A DNA stretch of 64,000 nucleotides from Cercospora beticola (taxonomy: Eukaryota; Ascomycota; Dothideomycetes; Mycosphaerellales; Mycosphaerellaceae), in NCBI RefSeq assembly GCF_033473495.1, contig NC_088936.1, positions 434,001-498,000 on the forward strand, read 5' to 3'. Made by a program: the position numbers and the translations under genes. Shown here piece after piece: positions 11,780-23,121 of this stretch; the stretch's first letter is position 1; each line of letters starts with the position of its first letter. The notes beneath the pieces were generated by a model, which was given only the letters and a program-made list of their open reading frames with translations, ran no database searches and was not told where the DNA came from.

Positions 11780-11849
11780 ACAAGATTGGCTTAGTGAGTC
11801 TGTTTATTTTGCATCAGGTAGCTTGATTGAACAATTGTCCTCCTCTTAA

Positions 11850-14800
11850 TCAGTGTGCCTTACTACCATGGAAGGGAGGTATACGTCGGCCAAGCATATA
11901 TAGCCGTCGCTTCCGTGATACTGCTCTTGCGCCTCTTAGCATCTGCGCTATCCTTTTGTTGCCTCGTGTTAATTCTGCTTGTATAGCACTTCCATATATA
12001 TTTCCGTCCTTGTCCTCGAAGACCAATGTTCGATCCTCGATCTTCGCTCCTGCATCCAGCAGAAGCTGCACTATCTTCTCATTGCCTACATTCAGTGCTA
12101 GTTGTACATCAGTTTGGTAGTCCCCGTTCCGATGCGAGAGATCTATCCAGCTTTTCGGCGCACGGTGGACTTGGGCTCCCGCAGCCAGTAGCAGCTTTAC
12201 CACACTCTCGTGCCCGTGAGCAATTGCCAGTCGCAAAGCATTGGTATTGTCGGTGTAACGTTGCTTTTGCAACGTGGCCACGCGCATTCGGCGGTCCATG
12301 AGAGTGTTAACATCTGCCCCCTCTTGTATCAACCTCCGCACCAAAATCCCCGATCCTGCACCTGATGCTGTGATGAGTGCTTCGTTCAATCGTCCCTTGA
12401 TTGGGTTCTCCAGTACCGCCCCTGCTGTCAGTAGCATGCCCGCCAATTCCACACTGTATTTGTATTCGTCGCTGGCCAAAACTACCTCAAGCGCGTTCAC
12501 GTTCTTGAAAACGCCCCATGAGGTCTCAAGCCTTCCTCGGTTGTTGACGTTGGCTCCTGCCTTTATGAGTACTTCTGCTGCTTCAACTAAGCCCAAATTA
12601 CAAGCAGCGATGAGCTCCTCCGAAAGTGGACCTGCTGTCTGATTGGCACCAGGACTTTTCTCCCTCTCTAAGAGCGTCTCTATCATCTTCTTGACTACCT
12701 CCCGATGACCGTTAAGGGATGCTGCTTCTAACGCCCTGTGTATCGGGTCAGCGCCAGCATCTAAGAGCATCCCTACTATCTCCACGTCACCTCGTTGGGA
12801 CGCCAGCATTAGCGGAGTCAGAGAAGGACTGCAAGCAGTATTGACGTTGACTCCAGACATAATTAGCATCTCCACTATCTCCCTGTAACCTGCTTCGGAC
12901 GCTGTCGATAGTAGTGTGCATTGAGCATCGCATGGCTCTTTCGCAGCGTGGAAAGTCGCTCCTACCTCGATCAGCATCTTCGCGACCTTCGCATGGCCAG
13001 AAGTTGCTGCTTCGTGCAGCGCAAGTTCCACTTTGAGGTTCGCTCCGGCCTTCAACAAGGCTTCCACGATCGTTTCGTGGCCTTTCGTCGAAGCTGCTAC
13101 CAATGCAGGGCTGAAAATCCCCGAATCGTCATTGACGTCCGCGCCTGCGTCTACTAGTGACTGCACCACAGACTGGAGTCCCAAATAACTAGCGTAGTAT
13201 AGAGCTGGCGCTTCGTCGATTGGTCCCATCATGAAAGGATCAAACCACGGGTCGTCGGGTCGGTGTATCAGCAACCAGTCGTGTTTCACGTCTTCTTGCA
13301 GAAGAACTGTTGCTTCGCGAGCGACTTTTTCTGTGCTTTTTGAAGACAAATGGACGTACCATGTCTTAGCTGCGTAGTGGAGTAACGGAAACGCTTTCAA
13401 ATCCCCTAAACTGTGTGATTTCTGTGCGTGCCGGCTATAGAATAGAAGATATGCCAGGCAGCTTTGAGCAATGATCCAGTGTTCCCGAGCGCTTGACAAT
13501 TGGAAACCTCGCGCACTGCCTTGCAAAATCCGAGTGGATTCAAGGTATTCTTTCACAGAGAAGTGGGCAAGCCTGACTGTTGTGTTTTTCAGGCAATCCT
13601 CTCTGATGGAAGGGAAAACGTTATCAGAAGTGGAATCATCTTCGTCCTGGGATCCATCTTCGTCCGTGGAATCATCGAAAATGTCCCATTTAGCCTTTGC
13701 GCGTTTCGCCTTTGGAAGCCTAGCCTTTCGAATTCTAGCCTTTCGAGCTCTAGCCGCCGCTCTATTAGCTCGCAGCAAACTTGAGAATGGTCCTATAGCC
13801 CACGAGCGTGTAGGCTTTGGACCCTCAGTTATGATCAATCCTGAAAGAATCTCTAGAGTGTCCATCAGACCTCCTCGGTTATCGATACCGACCGATGCCT
13901 CCTGGTCCAAATCAATAATCGTGGTTTCAACTAGCTGCTCGAGAGTGAGCGGCTCTTGCGCGTAGGCTATCCAGCGCAGGAGTATAAGTGCGTCGTCCCG
14001 CACGTTCTCCCCTATCGTTTCTAGTATCCGCTCATATGTCGCGTCCAGTGTTGCGGGCAGAGCAAACAATGCTTGTTGAATGGATCTCGGCTTTGTTGAC
14101 TTCAATTTCTTCACTTCTTGTAACTGGCAGAACGTCCAGCGGAACCTAGAGCGCGTCAGACTCACGGTTGAGAGGTCGGAGGGCTATATGCTTACATGCC
14201 GTCTGCCCGCTGCGTGAGTGTATCCTCGATTTGTGCTTTGGTCTGAGAATCGAGTCGAGAAAGTCGCAGGTCACGCAGTATTTCCGCTGATATGTATCTG
14301 CGAATATCGGCGTCCACAGCGTGTGTGTTGATGGGAAGTTGTGCAGCTTTTGATGCTTGCATTGACGAGCGAATTCCGGGCTCATCGCGACTTGCTGCTA
14401 GAATGCGCACATTGCTTGCTCTGTGCGACAGACGTACTAGGAATTCGAGCACCCCACGGCGATTGTCGTTGTCTTCAGGGCACTCGTCGACTCCATCGAC
14501 CAGTAAATACATTGTTTTGTAGGCTCTCAATGTCGAGAACATGATCTTTTCGAGGTCGTCAGCGCTTAGAGTAACCCTGTTATGCTTCTCGTACGCATTC
14601 TGCAGCATTGCTAGACCAGGCTCTCTCGAGCAGACCTGCGCGACGATTGACAGGAGCATAGTTCTAAGTGACTGCTTGCGGCTGTCAGAGAACGCGCAGT
14701 AGAAGACTGCGTAGCCTATGTCATCCCTGCTGTTGCAGTACACTCGAATGTCTTCGATTGCTGTCGAACATAGAATAGTCTTGCCGCAACCAGCCTTGCC

Positions 14801-15724
14801 ATGTAGCCATAGCAAGTTAGTGGTATGATGTTTCCACTCCTGATATATTGGTGATTGCAGCAACCAATCTCCTGTCTGTGCAGCTCGTTCATTTCGTGCG
14901 GTCTCATGATCTGTCCATGGATCCGGCGGGGCGAGCCACTCTGTGATTTTACGGAATTGATCCGCTTGACGCTGTTCTCGATCCTCCCGCTCGGGGAGGG
15001 CTGCTATCAGACGATCCCGCGCCCCGCGAAATCCCTCCCCGTAGTTTGCGCCTAGATAAACATTAAAGATTCCATAGAGCCCGTACGACAGATCTTCTTT
15101 GCGAGTCGTGTCTCTGCCCTCCATCCACCTTAGCTTCTCGCTTCGAGATATGCTCTTGCTCTTGTCAAAATCGTGCAAAACGTCCTCTGGCAGGCGTGTA
15201 GCAACTGCTATACCTGGTTCCAGTCCCGACCCGGCGGCGGATTGGATCGAATCATTCAGGGAGGCGCCCTTGTTCCCGATGACCTGCCAGTCGCCCGTCA
15301 GGAAGATGACGACGCGTGGGGCTAACAGCTCTTGCAATGTCCAGCCTCGCCGGAACCATTCGCTTCTCAAGTATCCGTGAGGCTCACCTGCCGATGGAAT
15401 GTCTGCGAGATAGGCCAGACATATCTCAGCATTGCGATACCACTTGAACATCAAATTGACGGACTCTGACAGTTCCGCGGCACTAGTCTTATCAATGCAA
15501 CAGGTATCAATCCAGATCCAATTGATGGACTTCAAGTTCTCTCGTGCATATTTCGCGAACGCCTGAATCTTTTTGTAGCCGATCTTCGATGTGGCGCGGT
15601 TCTGCTGAAGGTCCTGTAATGTCACTTCCTCTGCTCCCCACCGGTGTGAAGCGATGGCGTACGGCGGGACATTTTCGTCAAAGAATTCCTCGAACCTGAG
15701 CTCTTCGACATGCAGCAGTCTCAT
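11850..15724 (-). CDS. HET-NACHT-ankyrin NLR (HET-D/E-like incompatibility protein)
   Basis: Exons 15724-14196 and 14145-11850 are joined by a 50-nt phase-2 intron (GTAAGC donor, CTGAC branch point, TAG acceptor) that restores DGMFRWTFCQLQEV, a motif typical of this family. The protein has 1,274 residues. Residues 1-240 are a HET domain (YAIASHRWG, INWIWIDTCCIDK, EWFRRGWTLQELLAP). Residues 300-500 are a NACHT NTPase with Walker A HGKAGCGKT near 309-316 and Walker B YLLVDGVDEC near 407-414. The C-terminal part, from about residue 770, is a long ankyrin array (for example GHETIVEALLKAGANLKVE, GDVEIVGMLLDAGADPI). Such proteins trigger regulated cell death on non-self fusion or other cues. No frame break is seen. 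A basic, Ala/Lys/Arg-rich stretch and an acidic patch lie between NACHT and ankyrins. Start chosen at MRLLHVEELRFEEF, the usual N-terminus for HET-D/E types. Confidence 0.9.
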
Positions 15725-16504
15725 CTTGATGAACTCGTGCAAACATGCCCACCGAGAGTGCGATAGTCTGCGAGGATACGGAATGCTGCAACAGCTACGG
15801 CTCAAGTTCACATTGTGGCAGAGCAAAACCCCTCAGCTCAGCCTTGTTGATGCACTGCGCCACGTGTGCACCTATCAGCGCCTCTTCCGCAGTCGTCACG
15901 CCTCTCCAATGGAGTCGCCGCAATAATATTGTGGAATGGCAGGTTTGATTCCACAATCACTAGTAGCTTTCTGGAGTGTATTAGCAACAGGAGGACCCTC
16001 GAGGCCTAAGACCTCACTTGCAATGCAGTACCAAGCTTCAACAAGAAGCAGTTGTGAAGGAATAGGCTGGTGCCTCAGGCATCTAGAGAAGTTCGCGCAG
16101 CAGAACACACTTCTCACTCGTTTTGTATATTTGCACTCGAGGCAACATGTGTCACCGTAGAGCCACCTGTAGCCGAAGCAGTGGAGTTCGCGGGAAAAAA
16201 AAATGCGCCGCAGTATTCCAACTGGGTGATAGCTTTTCGCAGATGATGGGAGGTCATGTGGAGGTCGCCGCTTCGAGATACACTGTTTACCTTGTCGTCA
16301 GAAATTGGGCGATTTCTGAAGCGCCCGTGAGATTTGAGGTGAATCGTCGCGCTTCATTTCGCGCGCCAAGCAGGCAGCGCAAGCAAACTGCAGCAGCACC
16401 TGCCACTTGAAATATTCTAGCTCGCGTCTGACTATGCGTCTGATTTTCACTCTTTCTCGACAACAACAACCGCAAGGTGCATCCGGCACAGCGACTGACG
16501 CCCA
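15725..16504. other. divergent intergenic region
   Basis: 780 bp between the NLR (minus) and the BTB gene (plus) with no supported gene; it serves as promoter space for both. Confidence 0.4.
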
Positions 16505-17523
16505 ATGGCTACCCGCGAGAATGTCGAGGAGGTGAAGAGCTTTCTCTCCTTCCACTGCAGGGAAACAGACATTAAGGTCGCACTGCAACACTTCGGTGGC
16601 AATGTGGAAGACTGCGTGTCGTATCACGAACACCTCTTAGCCAGCTACCGCACGAGCGGGAACCTGCACATGTTGGGCAGTTTCCTCGGCGACAAGCCAG
16701 CAGAGCCAAACTTTGAAGATGAAGAGGAGGTTGGTAAGCGCGACTGCTTCATCAGGTATATGCGATCTGGGAGAGCGGAGACACTCGAGAATTTGAAGGC
16801 CATACTCTGACGAAGGAGCACAGTCCTGACGATGTCATCGTCTCCATCCATGTTGGGCCTCCAGAGGACGTTGATCCGTCGTCGCTCAAGATCTACAAGG
16901 TACACCAAGGCATTCTGTGCAGATCTTCGAAGTTTTTCCAGTCGAAAGCCAAAACGGAGTGGACAAAGGGCAACGCAGTTGTGAAGCTGTCTTACATGTG
17001 CGTGGAGCTCTTCGCAGTATACGTCGACTGGCTGTATAGCCGCAAGATCATGCCAAACGGCAAGAAGCTGTGGTATGGCGGAGTTCATGCGGACGCGGAC
17101 GACTGGGCCATCTTGGCAAGAGCTCTGGTTCTCGGATCGTCAGTGATGGACAAAGCCTTCCACGATTCCGTCCTGGACACGATGGTTGGCATCGCACAAG
17201 CAGAGGCCGCCTCCGAGATACTCAAAGGCGCCAAGCTCCACATTCCTGTACAGATTGTCTTCGGCTCCGTCCCAGACGACTCCGGAGCTCGGAGCCTCCT
17301 CGTTGATATTTTCAAGCGCCACGCGGGAATTCTGTCATCTTGTAACGACGAAGAGTTTCCCGCTGCATTTCTGCGGACTCTGGCGAGTGAGGTGATGGAG
17401 GGTACGGAAGGCCTTGAGGAGCGACTCTCACAGAACAAATGCTGGTATCATAAGCATGGCGAGGGCGAAATTTGCGGCTCCACTACGGCAGAGTTGCACG
17501 AAGTTGCAAGATTTCTCCCTTGA
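16505..17523 (+). CDS. BTB/POZ-domain protein
   Basis: Exons 16505-16733 and 16799-17523 with a 65-nt phase-1 intron (GTAAGC donor, AAG acceptor) give 317 residues. The N-terminal ~50 residues (ENVEEVKSFLSFHCRETDI, then ALQHFGGNVEDC) resemble a UBA-like three-helix module. A BTB fold follows from about residue 85: DDVIVSIHVGPPEDVDPSSL, then KIYKVHQGILCRSSKFFQSK and FAVYVDWLYSRKI. In many fungal BTB proteins the VHxxILCxxSxFF helix mediates dimerisation, often as a Cullin-3 adaptor; no other domain is visible, so a specific role cannot be assigned. The AAG acceptor is less usual than CAG/TAG, but it is the one that joins the two frames with a typical intron length. Confidence 0.7.
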
Positions 17524-17951
17524 GCGCCACGACTAGTTTGAGCGATTCGGAGCGATGGAGCTGCCGCTGCTTCCTGTCATCTCGAGAACCAGGAAGTCTC
17601 TGGACAACCCTACGGCGATCAGCAGTGTCAAATCTGAACGGGTGGAGACGTACCGAATCGTCTACAGAAAGTGATCCTGTCTCCACCAGGTCTCTCCGAC
17701 ACGATTTTGTACACGTCCAAGAGGAACTCTCTTCCTCCTGGAGCATTGTGCTGTCTAGCAATTGCACCGGGATGACTGTATGAGGTGTTGAATCGTTCTT
17801 CGTTCAGTAAATGGAAACAGTCAATGAGCGGCTGTTGGCTGTGGTTCTGCTCTGTAATATGGGTATCTCGAAATGCAATTGCAACTCCAATAGCTCCCTT
17901 ATTTCATGCGAACCTCACACGACGAGCACCGCGCCTCTCATCTCCAGCATC
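17524..17951. other. gene-free interval
   Basis: Tail-to-tail spacer between the BTB gene and VPS71. No supported gene is seen. Confidence 0.4.
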
Positions 17952-18815
17952 CTATGCATAGAACTTGAGGCACTTGTGCTCGTCGTGTGTATCCTTGCAG
18001 ATCACACTGCATGTCATGTTACCACATTTCATACACTTGACTCTTCCCCAGTACCCACACGTCTCGCAGAACTGGCGTGGAGGAGGTGCGCTTGCGGGCG
18101 GTGGAGCTGATCGTGCTTGGTTGTAGGTGAGAGGAGGAGCGTTCAGCAGCGCTTCCATCTCGGCTTGCGTCGGCATAGGATCGAGGGCATCGTCGTCTTC
18201 TTCATCGAGGTCCATCAGGTCGCTAGGCATGGGTGGTGCGAGTGTAGTCGGGACGGGTGGAGCGTTTGCATTCGGTGCAGGACTGCCACCCGTGCTGCTC
18301 TCCTCTCTCTGCAGATTCGAAGGCTTCCGTCTGGCAATCGGCGTCTTACTGGCCCGCTGCGAGTCTGGCTTTGGCCCTGGCAGGTTGTCCAAGTCTCTTC
18401 TGCCTTTCAGCGCGATTTCTGCCTCTTCATCGTCCAAGTAGTGCTGGAACGTCTTGCCGCTAGCTAGAATCTTCTTAGTAGCTGGCGTCTTGCCCACTCT
18501 GTAACCTCCTCCCTTTGCTACCTCTCCCTTGGGCGCAGGTATCTGCACATCCCTCGTGCCATCGCTATTGAGCTCCCGAATCTTTCTCTCCACCTGTCTC
18601 TGCTGCTTCGCGCTCAACGCCTCCTTCTGTGCCTCAGTCTGACCTCCAGCGCCTGCTCCTCTTGCTCTCTTCTTATTCGTCGTCCCCCAATTCTTCGACG
18701 GGTCTGCAACTGGACCTGCAACAGCTACCCACGCGAATCCCGGCGCTTGTTTTTGCTGTCCGATAGGCAGCTCCTCAATGTACGGCGTTCGAAACCGAAG
18801 TCCAGGAGTCGCCAT
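17952..18815 (-). CDS. VPS71: SWR1 complex subunit Vps71/Swc6-like (HIT zinc finger)
   Basis: A single exon of 287 residues. The only folded module is the C-terminal HIT-type zinc finger, about residues 248-284, with the C-x2-C ... C-x2-C ... C-x3-C ... H-x3-C layout (CETCGYWGRVKC, CMKCGNMTCS, CKDTHDEHKC). A HIT finger at the extreme C-terminus is the arrangement of yeast Vps71/Swc6 and animal ZNHIT1, which help the SWR1/SRCAP remodeller install H2A.Z. The rest is low complexity: a basic helix (KQQRQVERKIRELNSDGTRD) that matches the conserved upstream part of the family, an acidic patch DLDEEDDDALD, and Pro-rich linkers. The first ATG in frame is used. Confidence 0.8.
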   Translation of the reverse strand: MATPGLRFRTPYIEELPIGQQKQAPGFAWVAVAGPVADPSKNWGTTNKKRARGAGAGGQTEAQKEALSAKQQRQVERKIRELNSDGTRDVQIPAPKGEVAKGGGYRVGKTPATKKILASGKTFQHYLDDEEAEIALKGRRDLDNLPGPKPDSQRASKTPIARRKPSNLQREESSTGGSPAPNANAPPVPTTLAPPMPSDLMDLDEEDDDALDPMPTQAEMEALLNAPPLTYNQARSAPPPASAPPPRQFCETCGYWGRVKCMKCGNMTCSVICKDTHDEHKCLKFYA

Positions 18816-19431
18816 CCTCGAGTCGATCTCGTCCCATCAAAATGCCGAACTCCAAGCACCCTGCCGTAAAAGAAAAAGCCTCAATTCAACATAACAACGT
18901 CAGTCCGAAGAATCCGCGAAGAAGTTCGAAACGCTCGCACGCGACAGCGTCGTGTCGTGCATGTGAAAAAGAGGGTTCACTTACGTGCATCCGTGCGCAC
19001 GCTAACGTGTTTGGTCGGCTCATACGTCACGCGCGGAACCATTGACACGTCCAGTGCGTGCATCTGTACCGACTCCTTCCGAGGTCGAGCGTGCATTCTG
19101 CTCTTTGCCCCACCCTGCACGATGTCTCGCGCTCACGACACCCAGGGCCAGCCCCATCTGCGGTCGTGCGGAGGCCACGAGTAATGATAGCGGCAAGCCA
19201 AAGCGTAATCACTCACAAGCTAGGTCTTCACAAGCAGGGAGAAGAAAAAGCATTTGCCATTTCCCGTGAATACCGTCTTCACCCTCTTCATCTCCAGCTC
19301 CAATAGCAACTCTTCAGAGCGCTGCTTGTTGTTTGTCCAAGATCTACTTCTGTTTCCAGGTTCCGCCTGCTTGCTACTGGCTACTGCATATTGCTACCTT
19401 ACAGCTCCTCTCCGCTTCCAGACCTTCCACC
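18816..19431. other. divergent promoter region
   Basis: About 615 bp between VPS71 (minus) and the thioesterase gene (plus), without a supported gene. It contains several GCACGC/ACGTGT-type motifs between 18930 and 19030. Confidence 0.4.
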
Positions 19432-20329
19432 ATGAGTGCCGCTACTCTCAGCCATAATCCAACCCCAAAAGTCGACAACATGGACGGCATTGCTCCAATG
19501 AAGCGTCGCATGACACTGCCGACCGAGCCCAAACGCCAGGATCCGATTTACATCCCAGCTGAGAAGCCAGCTTCGGATCCAGCACATGGAGCAGCTTTCA
19601 TTCTTGTTCATGGACTGGGCGACAATGCCGAAGGGCTACAAGGTAGGAGAGCAGCATGCGTGGCATAACTCTGGATCAATTCTAACAGAAAATCGTCTAG
19701 CTGTTCCTCAGCAATTCCAATCCGCCCACAAACTTCCTTACATGCACTGGATCATTCCAAATGCCATGGAATCTCGCGAAGCGATGACAACAGCCTGGTA
19801 CACACCTTCCTCATTCTCCGCTTTCCCCCCAGATCGTCCAGAACTCGCACCCGAAGAAGACGCAGACGGGATGCTCGCGACAGTCAAGTACATCGAATCA
19901 CTCATCGATGCGTGCACGAAGAAGGGCATTCCACCAAACCGAATCGTATTAGGCGGTTTCTCCCAAGGCTGTGCAATGGCACTTTTGACAGACCTGACAA
20001 GTGAAAAGTACGCTGGGAAACTTGGTGGAATTGTCGGGCTGATGGGCTACCTTCCTCTTAGCGCGGGGAGAAAACTTGAGGATATGAGAGCTGTGGCAGG
20101 TCTACCGCCTGTACATGGTCAAGTCCCCATTCTACTGGCGAGAGGAAAGAAAGATCAGATGATCCCGGGGAGAATTTGGAAAGATACCCTGAAGAGGCTG
20201 GAAGAGCTAGGTGTGGAGAGTGATCTCGAAGTGCATGAGTATGAGGGCCTCGGCCACAGCTTGAGCGGGCCTGTGTTGAGGGATATTTGCACGTTCGTAG
20301 AAAGGTATGTGCCTGCTCTGGAGGACTGA
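19432..20329 (+). CDS. acyl-protein thioesterase 1
   Basis: Exons 19432-19642 and 19701-20329, with a 58-nt phase-1 intron (GTAGGA donor, TAG acceptor), give 279 residues. This is an alpha/beta-hydrolase of the carboxylesterase/phospholipase family: oxyanion region ILVHGLGD, nucleophile elbow GFSQG (Ser158), acid residue in ARGKKDQMI (Asp222) and catalytic His in EYEGLGHSLSG (His256). In yeast and animals this enzyme removes palmitate from cysteine-acylated proteins such as Ras and G-alpha subunits. The core is complete. An N-terminal extension of about 40 residues precedes it, with in-frame ATGs at codons 17, 23 and 27, so a shorter start is possible. An alternative upstream TAACAG acceptor would add 12 nt and four residues. 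Confidence 0.9.
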
Positions 20330-20878
20330 GATGAACAGTCTGGAAAAAGAAAGTTAGGTCGGCAAATGGGATTTTTGGTTAGCGTAGCGTTTTGCGCAAA
20401 GGAATAGTTCAGGGCATTGAATCAATCGTCTTTCCTCGGATCACATTATGTTATGAGTGGACACAAACGGTCTTCATAGGCTCAAACTGCTGTAACGGGA
20501 CTTGCTAATACCGAAGTGTGAGACCTGCTATCGATTGGGAGCAAAGCATTGTTGAAGCAATTCGAGGCATTGTCGATACCGCGTTGCTGCACAGGCCAGA
20601 AGCTCTTCCCTGTGGATGCGGGGCTTGGACTTTCCATCTTCGCGAATCAGTCTGTCACTCCTGCTTCCACGAACAACAACGCGACCTTGTCCGCAGGGCA
20701 GACGCGACAATATTGCCTACCGGCAGCGAAGCGCTGTCAATTGGAGAAGCAGCCAATAATTCCGACGCAGTTCCGCGTCTCACGCCAGCTCGCGAAACGA
20801 GTCACCTTGCAAGCGCGAACATGAGCCATGTACAACACAGGTATCGAACGAGCAAGTTTTCTCTAATCTATACAATGA
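20330..20878. other. tail-to-tail intergenic spacer
   Basis: 550 bp between the converging thioesterase and acyltransferase genes. No supported gene is seen. Confidence 0.4.
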
Positions 20879-22342
20879 TTATGCTACACCTCGTCCTATA
20901 GGCTGCATTGAATCTACCGTGGCCATGGGTAACAAAGGCTCCTGTGCCGGTACTGCCCGATCGGTTTGGAGCCGCAGTTTGACAGCCAGTTTCCTGCTGA
21001 GACGAACAGCCGGCTTGTCTATCCATTCTGTGGCATAATACGCGTAGAACAGGTAAATTGCAAGCGACAGGCTCAGACATAGCAGAGGCCGCGTGCTCAA
21101 CTCAAAAGGTCCAATATCTGGCACTGCAAGCGAGCCATCCCAAAACGTGTCTTTGAGATGCTCACTGACTGGCCCACCGAAGAGAGCATTGATGCGAACA
21201 CCGAAGACATCCCCCAGTGGCAGATGCACGAGATACAGCATGAAGCTAACTTCTCCGAGGAACAGGATTGGCTTTCTGGATAGCAGCCATCGAAGCCATG
21301 AAATTCGGAGAGCGCCGTATACGAACGGCAGGCCGCCGAAGCTGTGCCAGTACCGGTAGTAATTCTCCTGATTATATCCCCTGGGTATGAAGGTCGACAG
21401 CCACTTCCAACCTGGAGTCTGATAAGTCGTGAAGGGATTGCCATCATGCGCTGGCTCGCTGAGCAGATACCACCCGGCAAAGAAGAGGATATGCAGGACG
21501 ACGGTCCGAATGTGCTCTGATGGAAGAGCCCGGAAGAACCTGCCATCCAAATCCCAAATATCAACAATCGCTATTGCCATGCCGAACAAGAAGCATGCCA
21601 TGCTCCATTTGAAAGACAAGCTCAACATGATTCCTCCTATTACGATCATGGTCGCGGCAATAACTGCTGCTCGTATTGGACCTGCACCTCTCAGACCAAA
21701 TAACGAAAGCAGCCCCAACAAGCCGAAAATGAGAATGCTGCCCTTCAATTCGATAGGGATCGTCCAGATGGCCATATCATAGGTATACCAGCTGAAGACG
21801 CTGTTGCTATGCACCTGGAAAGGCTGGAAGAAGTTTGCGCTTTTCACAACGAATTGCACTAGCTCTGCGCCAATGCCTCCTTCATGCGGCTTCAGAATGG
21901 GCGTAGGTACGAAGACAGGTCCTGGTATATGGATCATCAGAGCTACCATGAATGCGATCACCAGAGGTGGCAGGTACAGCCTGATTGGTCGTCGGACGAC
22001 AGCACTGAGCAGCGACCATCGCCATGTCCGAATATCGTTGGAACTTGTAGAAGGAGACCACGACTTCAACTTTCGCAAATGGCTCACTGACAGGACATAG
22101 CCGGAAAGGATGAAGAAGATGACCACTGCTGCACCACCTCCATTGAAGAAGATTCGAATGAATGGAAGCGAGACAAAGTAGTAATGCTGTCCAGATTGGC
22201 CGAATCCGAAGTCGTGTAACCCCCAGGTGAAGTTCGAAAGATTGTGTTGAATGAAGACGATCGTTGCAGCTAGACCGCGGAGGCCGTCGAGATGTCGTGT
22301 TGTTGTGGTTTTGGACGATTCGGCGGGTCCATGGGATATCAT
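20879..22342 (-). CDS. membrane acyltransferase, family 3 (OafA/YrhL-like)
   Basis: A single exon of 487 residues from ATG 22342 (the first ATG in frame). The N-terminal signature HLDGLRGLAATIVFIQHNL contains the catalytic-type Arg and His of acyltransferase-3 proteins. IFFILSGYVLS is the conserved FFxLSGF-like second motif. About ten hydrophobic segments follow, for example VVIFFILSGYVLS, SILIFGLLGLLSLFG, TVVLHILFFAGWYLL and PILFLGEVSFMLYLVHLPLG. Such enzymes move acyl groups, often acetyl, to sugars or small molecules at a membrane; the acceptor is not predictable. The last 40 residues are a polar cytosolic tail. Confidence 0.85.
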   Translation of the reverse strand: MISHGPAESSKTTTTRHLDGLRGLAATIVFIQHNLSNFTWGLHDFGFGQSGQHYYFVSLPFIRIFFNGGGAAVVIFFILSGYVLSVSHLRKLKSWSPSTSSNDIRTWRWSLLSAVVRRPIRLYLPPLVIAFMVALMIHIPGPVFVPTPILKPHEGGIGAELVQFVVKSANFFQPFQVHSNSVFSWYTYDMAIWTIPIELKGSILIFGLLGLLSLFGLRGAGPIRAAVIAATMIVIGGIMLSLSFKWSMACFLFGMAIAIVDIWDLDGRFFRALPSEHIRTVVLHILFFAGWYLLSEPAHDGNPFTTYQTPGWKWLSTFIPRGYNQENYYRYWHSFGGLPFVYGALRISWLRWLLSRKPILFLGEVSFMLYLVHLPLGDVFGVRINALFGGPVSEHLKDTFWDGSLAVPDIGPFELSTRPLLCLSLSLAIYLFYAYYATEWIDKPAVRLSRKLAVKLRLQTDRAVPAQEPLLPMATVDSMQPIGRGVA

Positions 22343-23121
22343 CGTCGTGTTGTTGATCGTCGCAGAGGCATAATTTGGCAACCGGAGGATACCGTCGAGG
22401 CTGTGCTGATCACTTTCGTTGTCTGTACAGCTGGACGATCAAGTATCCTTTCTCATTTCTGCTCTTTCAACGCTGCAACGACGGTATCGATCGAATCGTT
22501 GTCAATATGTCGGCTCGTGCTCGTTGCGAGAGCTGGCGTTCTTCTACAATCGTTCCTGGTCAAACAATCCAGAGATTCAACTCCTCTTGATGAGGTAGAA
22601 ATTAGTAGGTACATGCATGAAGAACCAGACAAGAAGATGGGCGTTCGTACAAGCTCGCCCAGAGAACATACCATTGTGGACGTGGTTGTGGTTCTCGGAC
22701 CCACAAACGTCCTTCCCCTCCCAATCCAGCCAGCCTCGTTCCTTCACCAAACCCGTTCTGGCGTTCACCTCCAACGACTCCGCAACGCAACGTCCGCCTG
22801 CTGAAATTGCGCCAAACGCGGAGCGCTCCATGGACAGCAGAGCCGCTGATGCTGCCCTGCATGCGTGCAGAAGGCTGGCTCCGTCGTAAAAGAGAAGGTT
22901 TGATCCCCGCCTATCATTTGCGGAGAAATGGTACGTTCTGGCCACGCCCGTCGGTAGCTTCAGAGCAACGCACGCGGCGGAACATGCCATTGAGACGATC
23001 AGCCACACCGAGCACGATGATCCAGGCAAATTAACTCTTGTTTGTGTTCTCTTTCCTTCTTGACTTGACTACATCGGAGGATGGCATTGTTGTTTGCCTT
23101 TGACAACACCAGCTCACGGAT
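22343..23121. other. divergent intergenic region
   Basis: 780 bp between the acyltransferase (minus) and the type II membrane protein (plus). Open frames here are overlapping and unconvincing. It holds two promoters. Confidence 0.4.
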
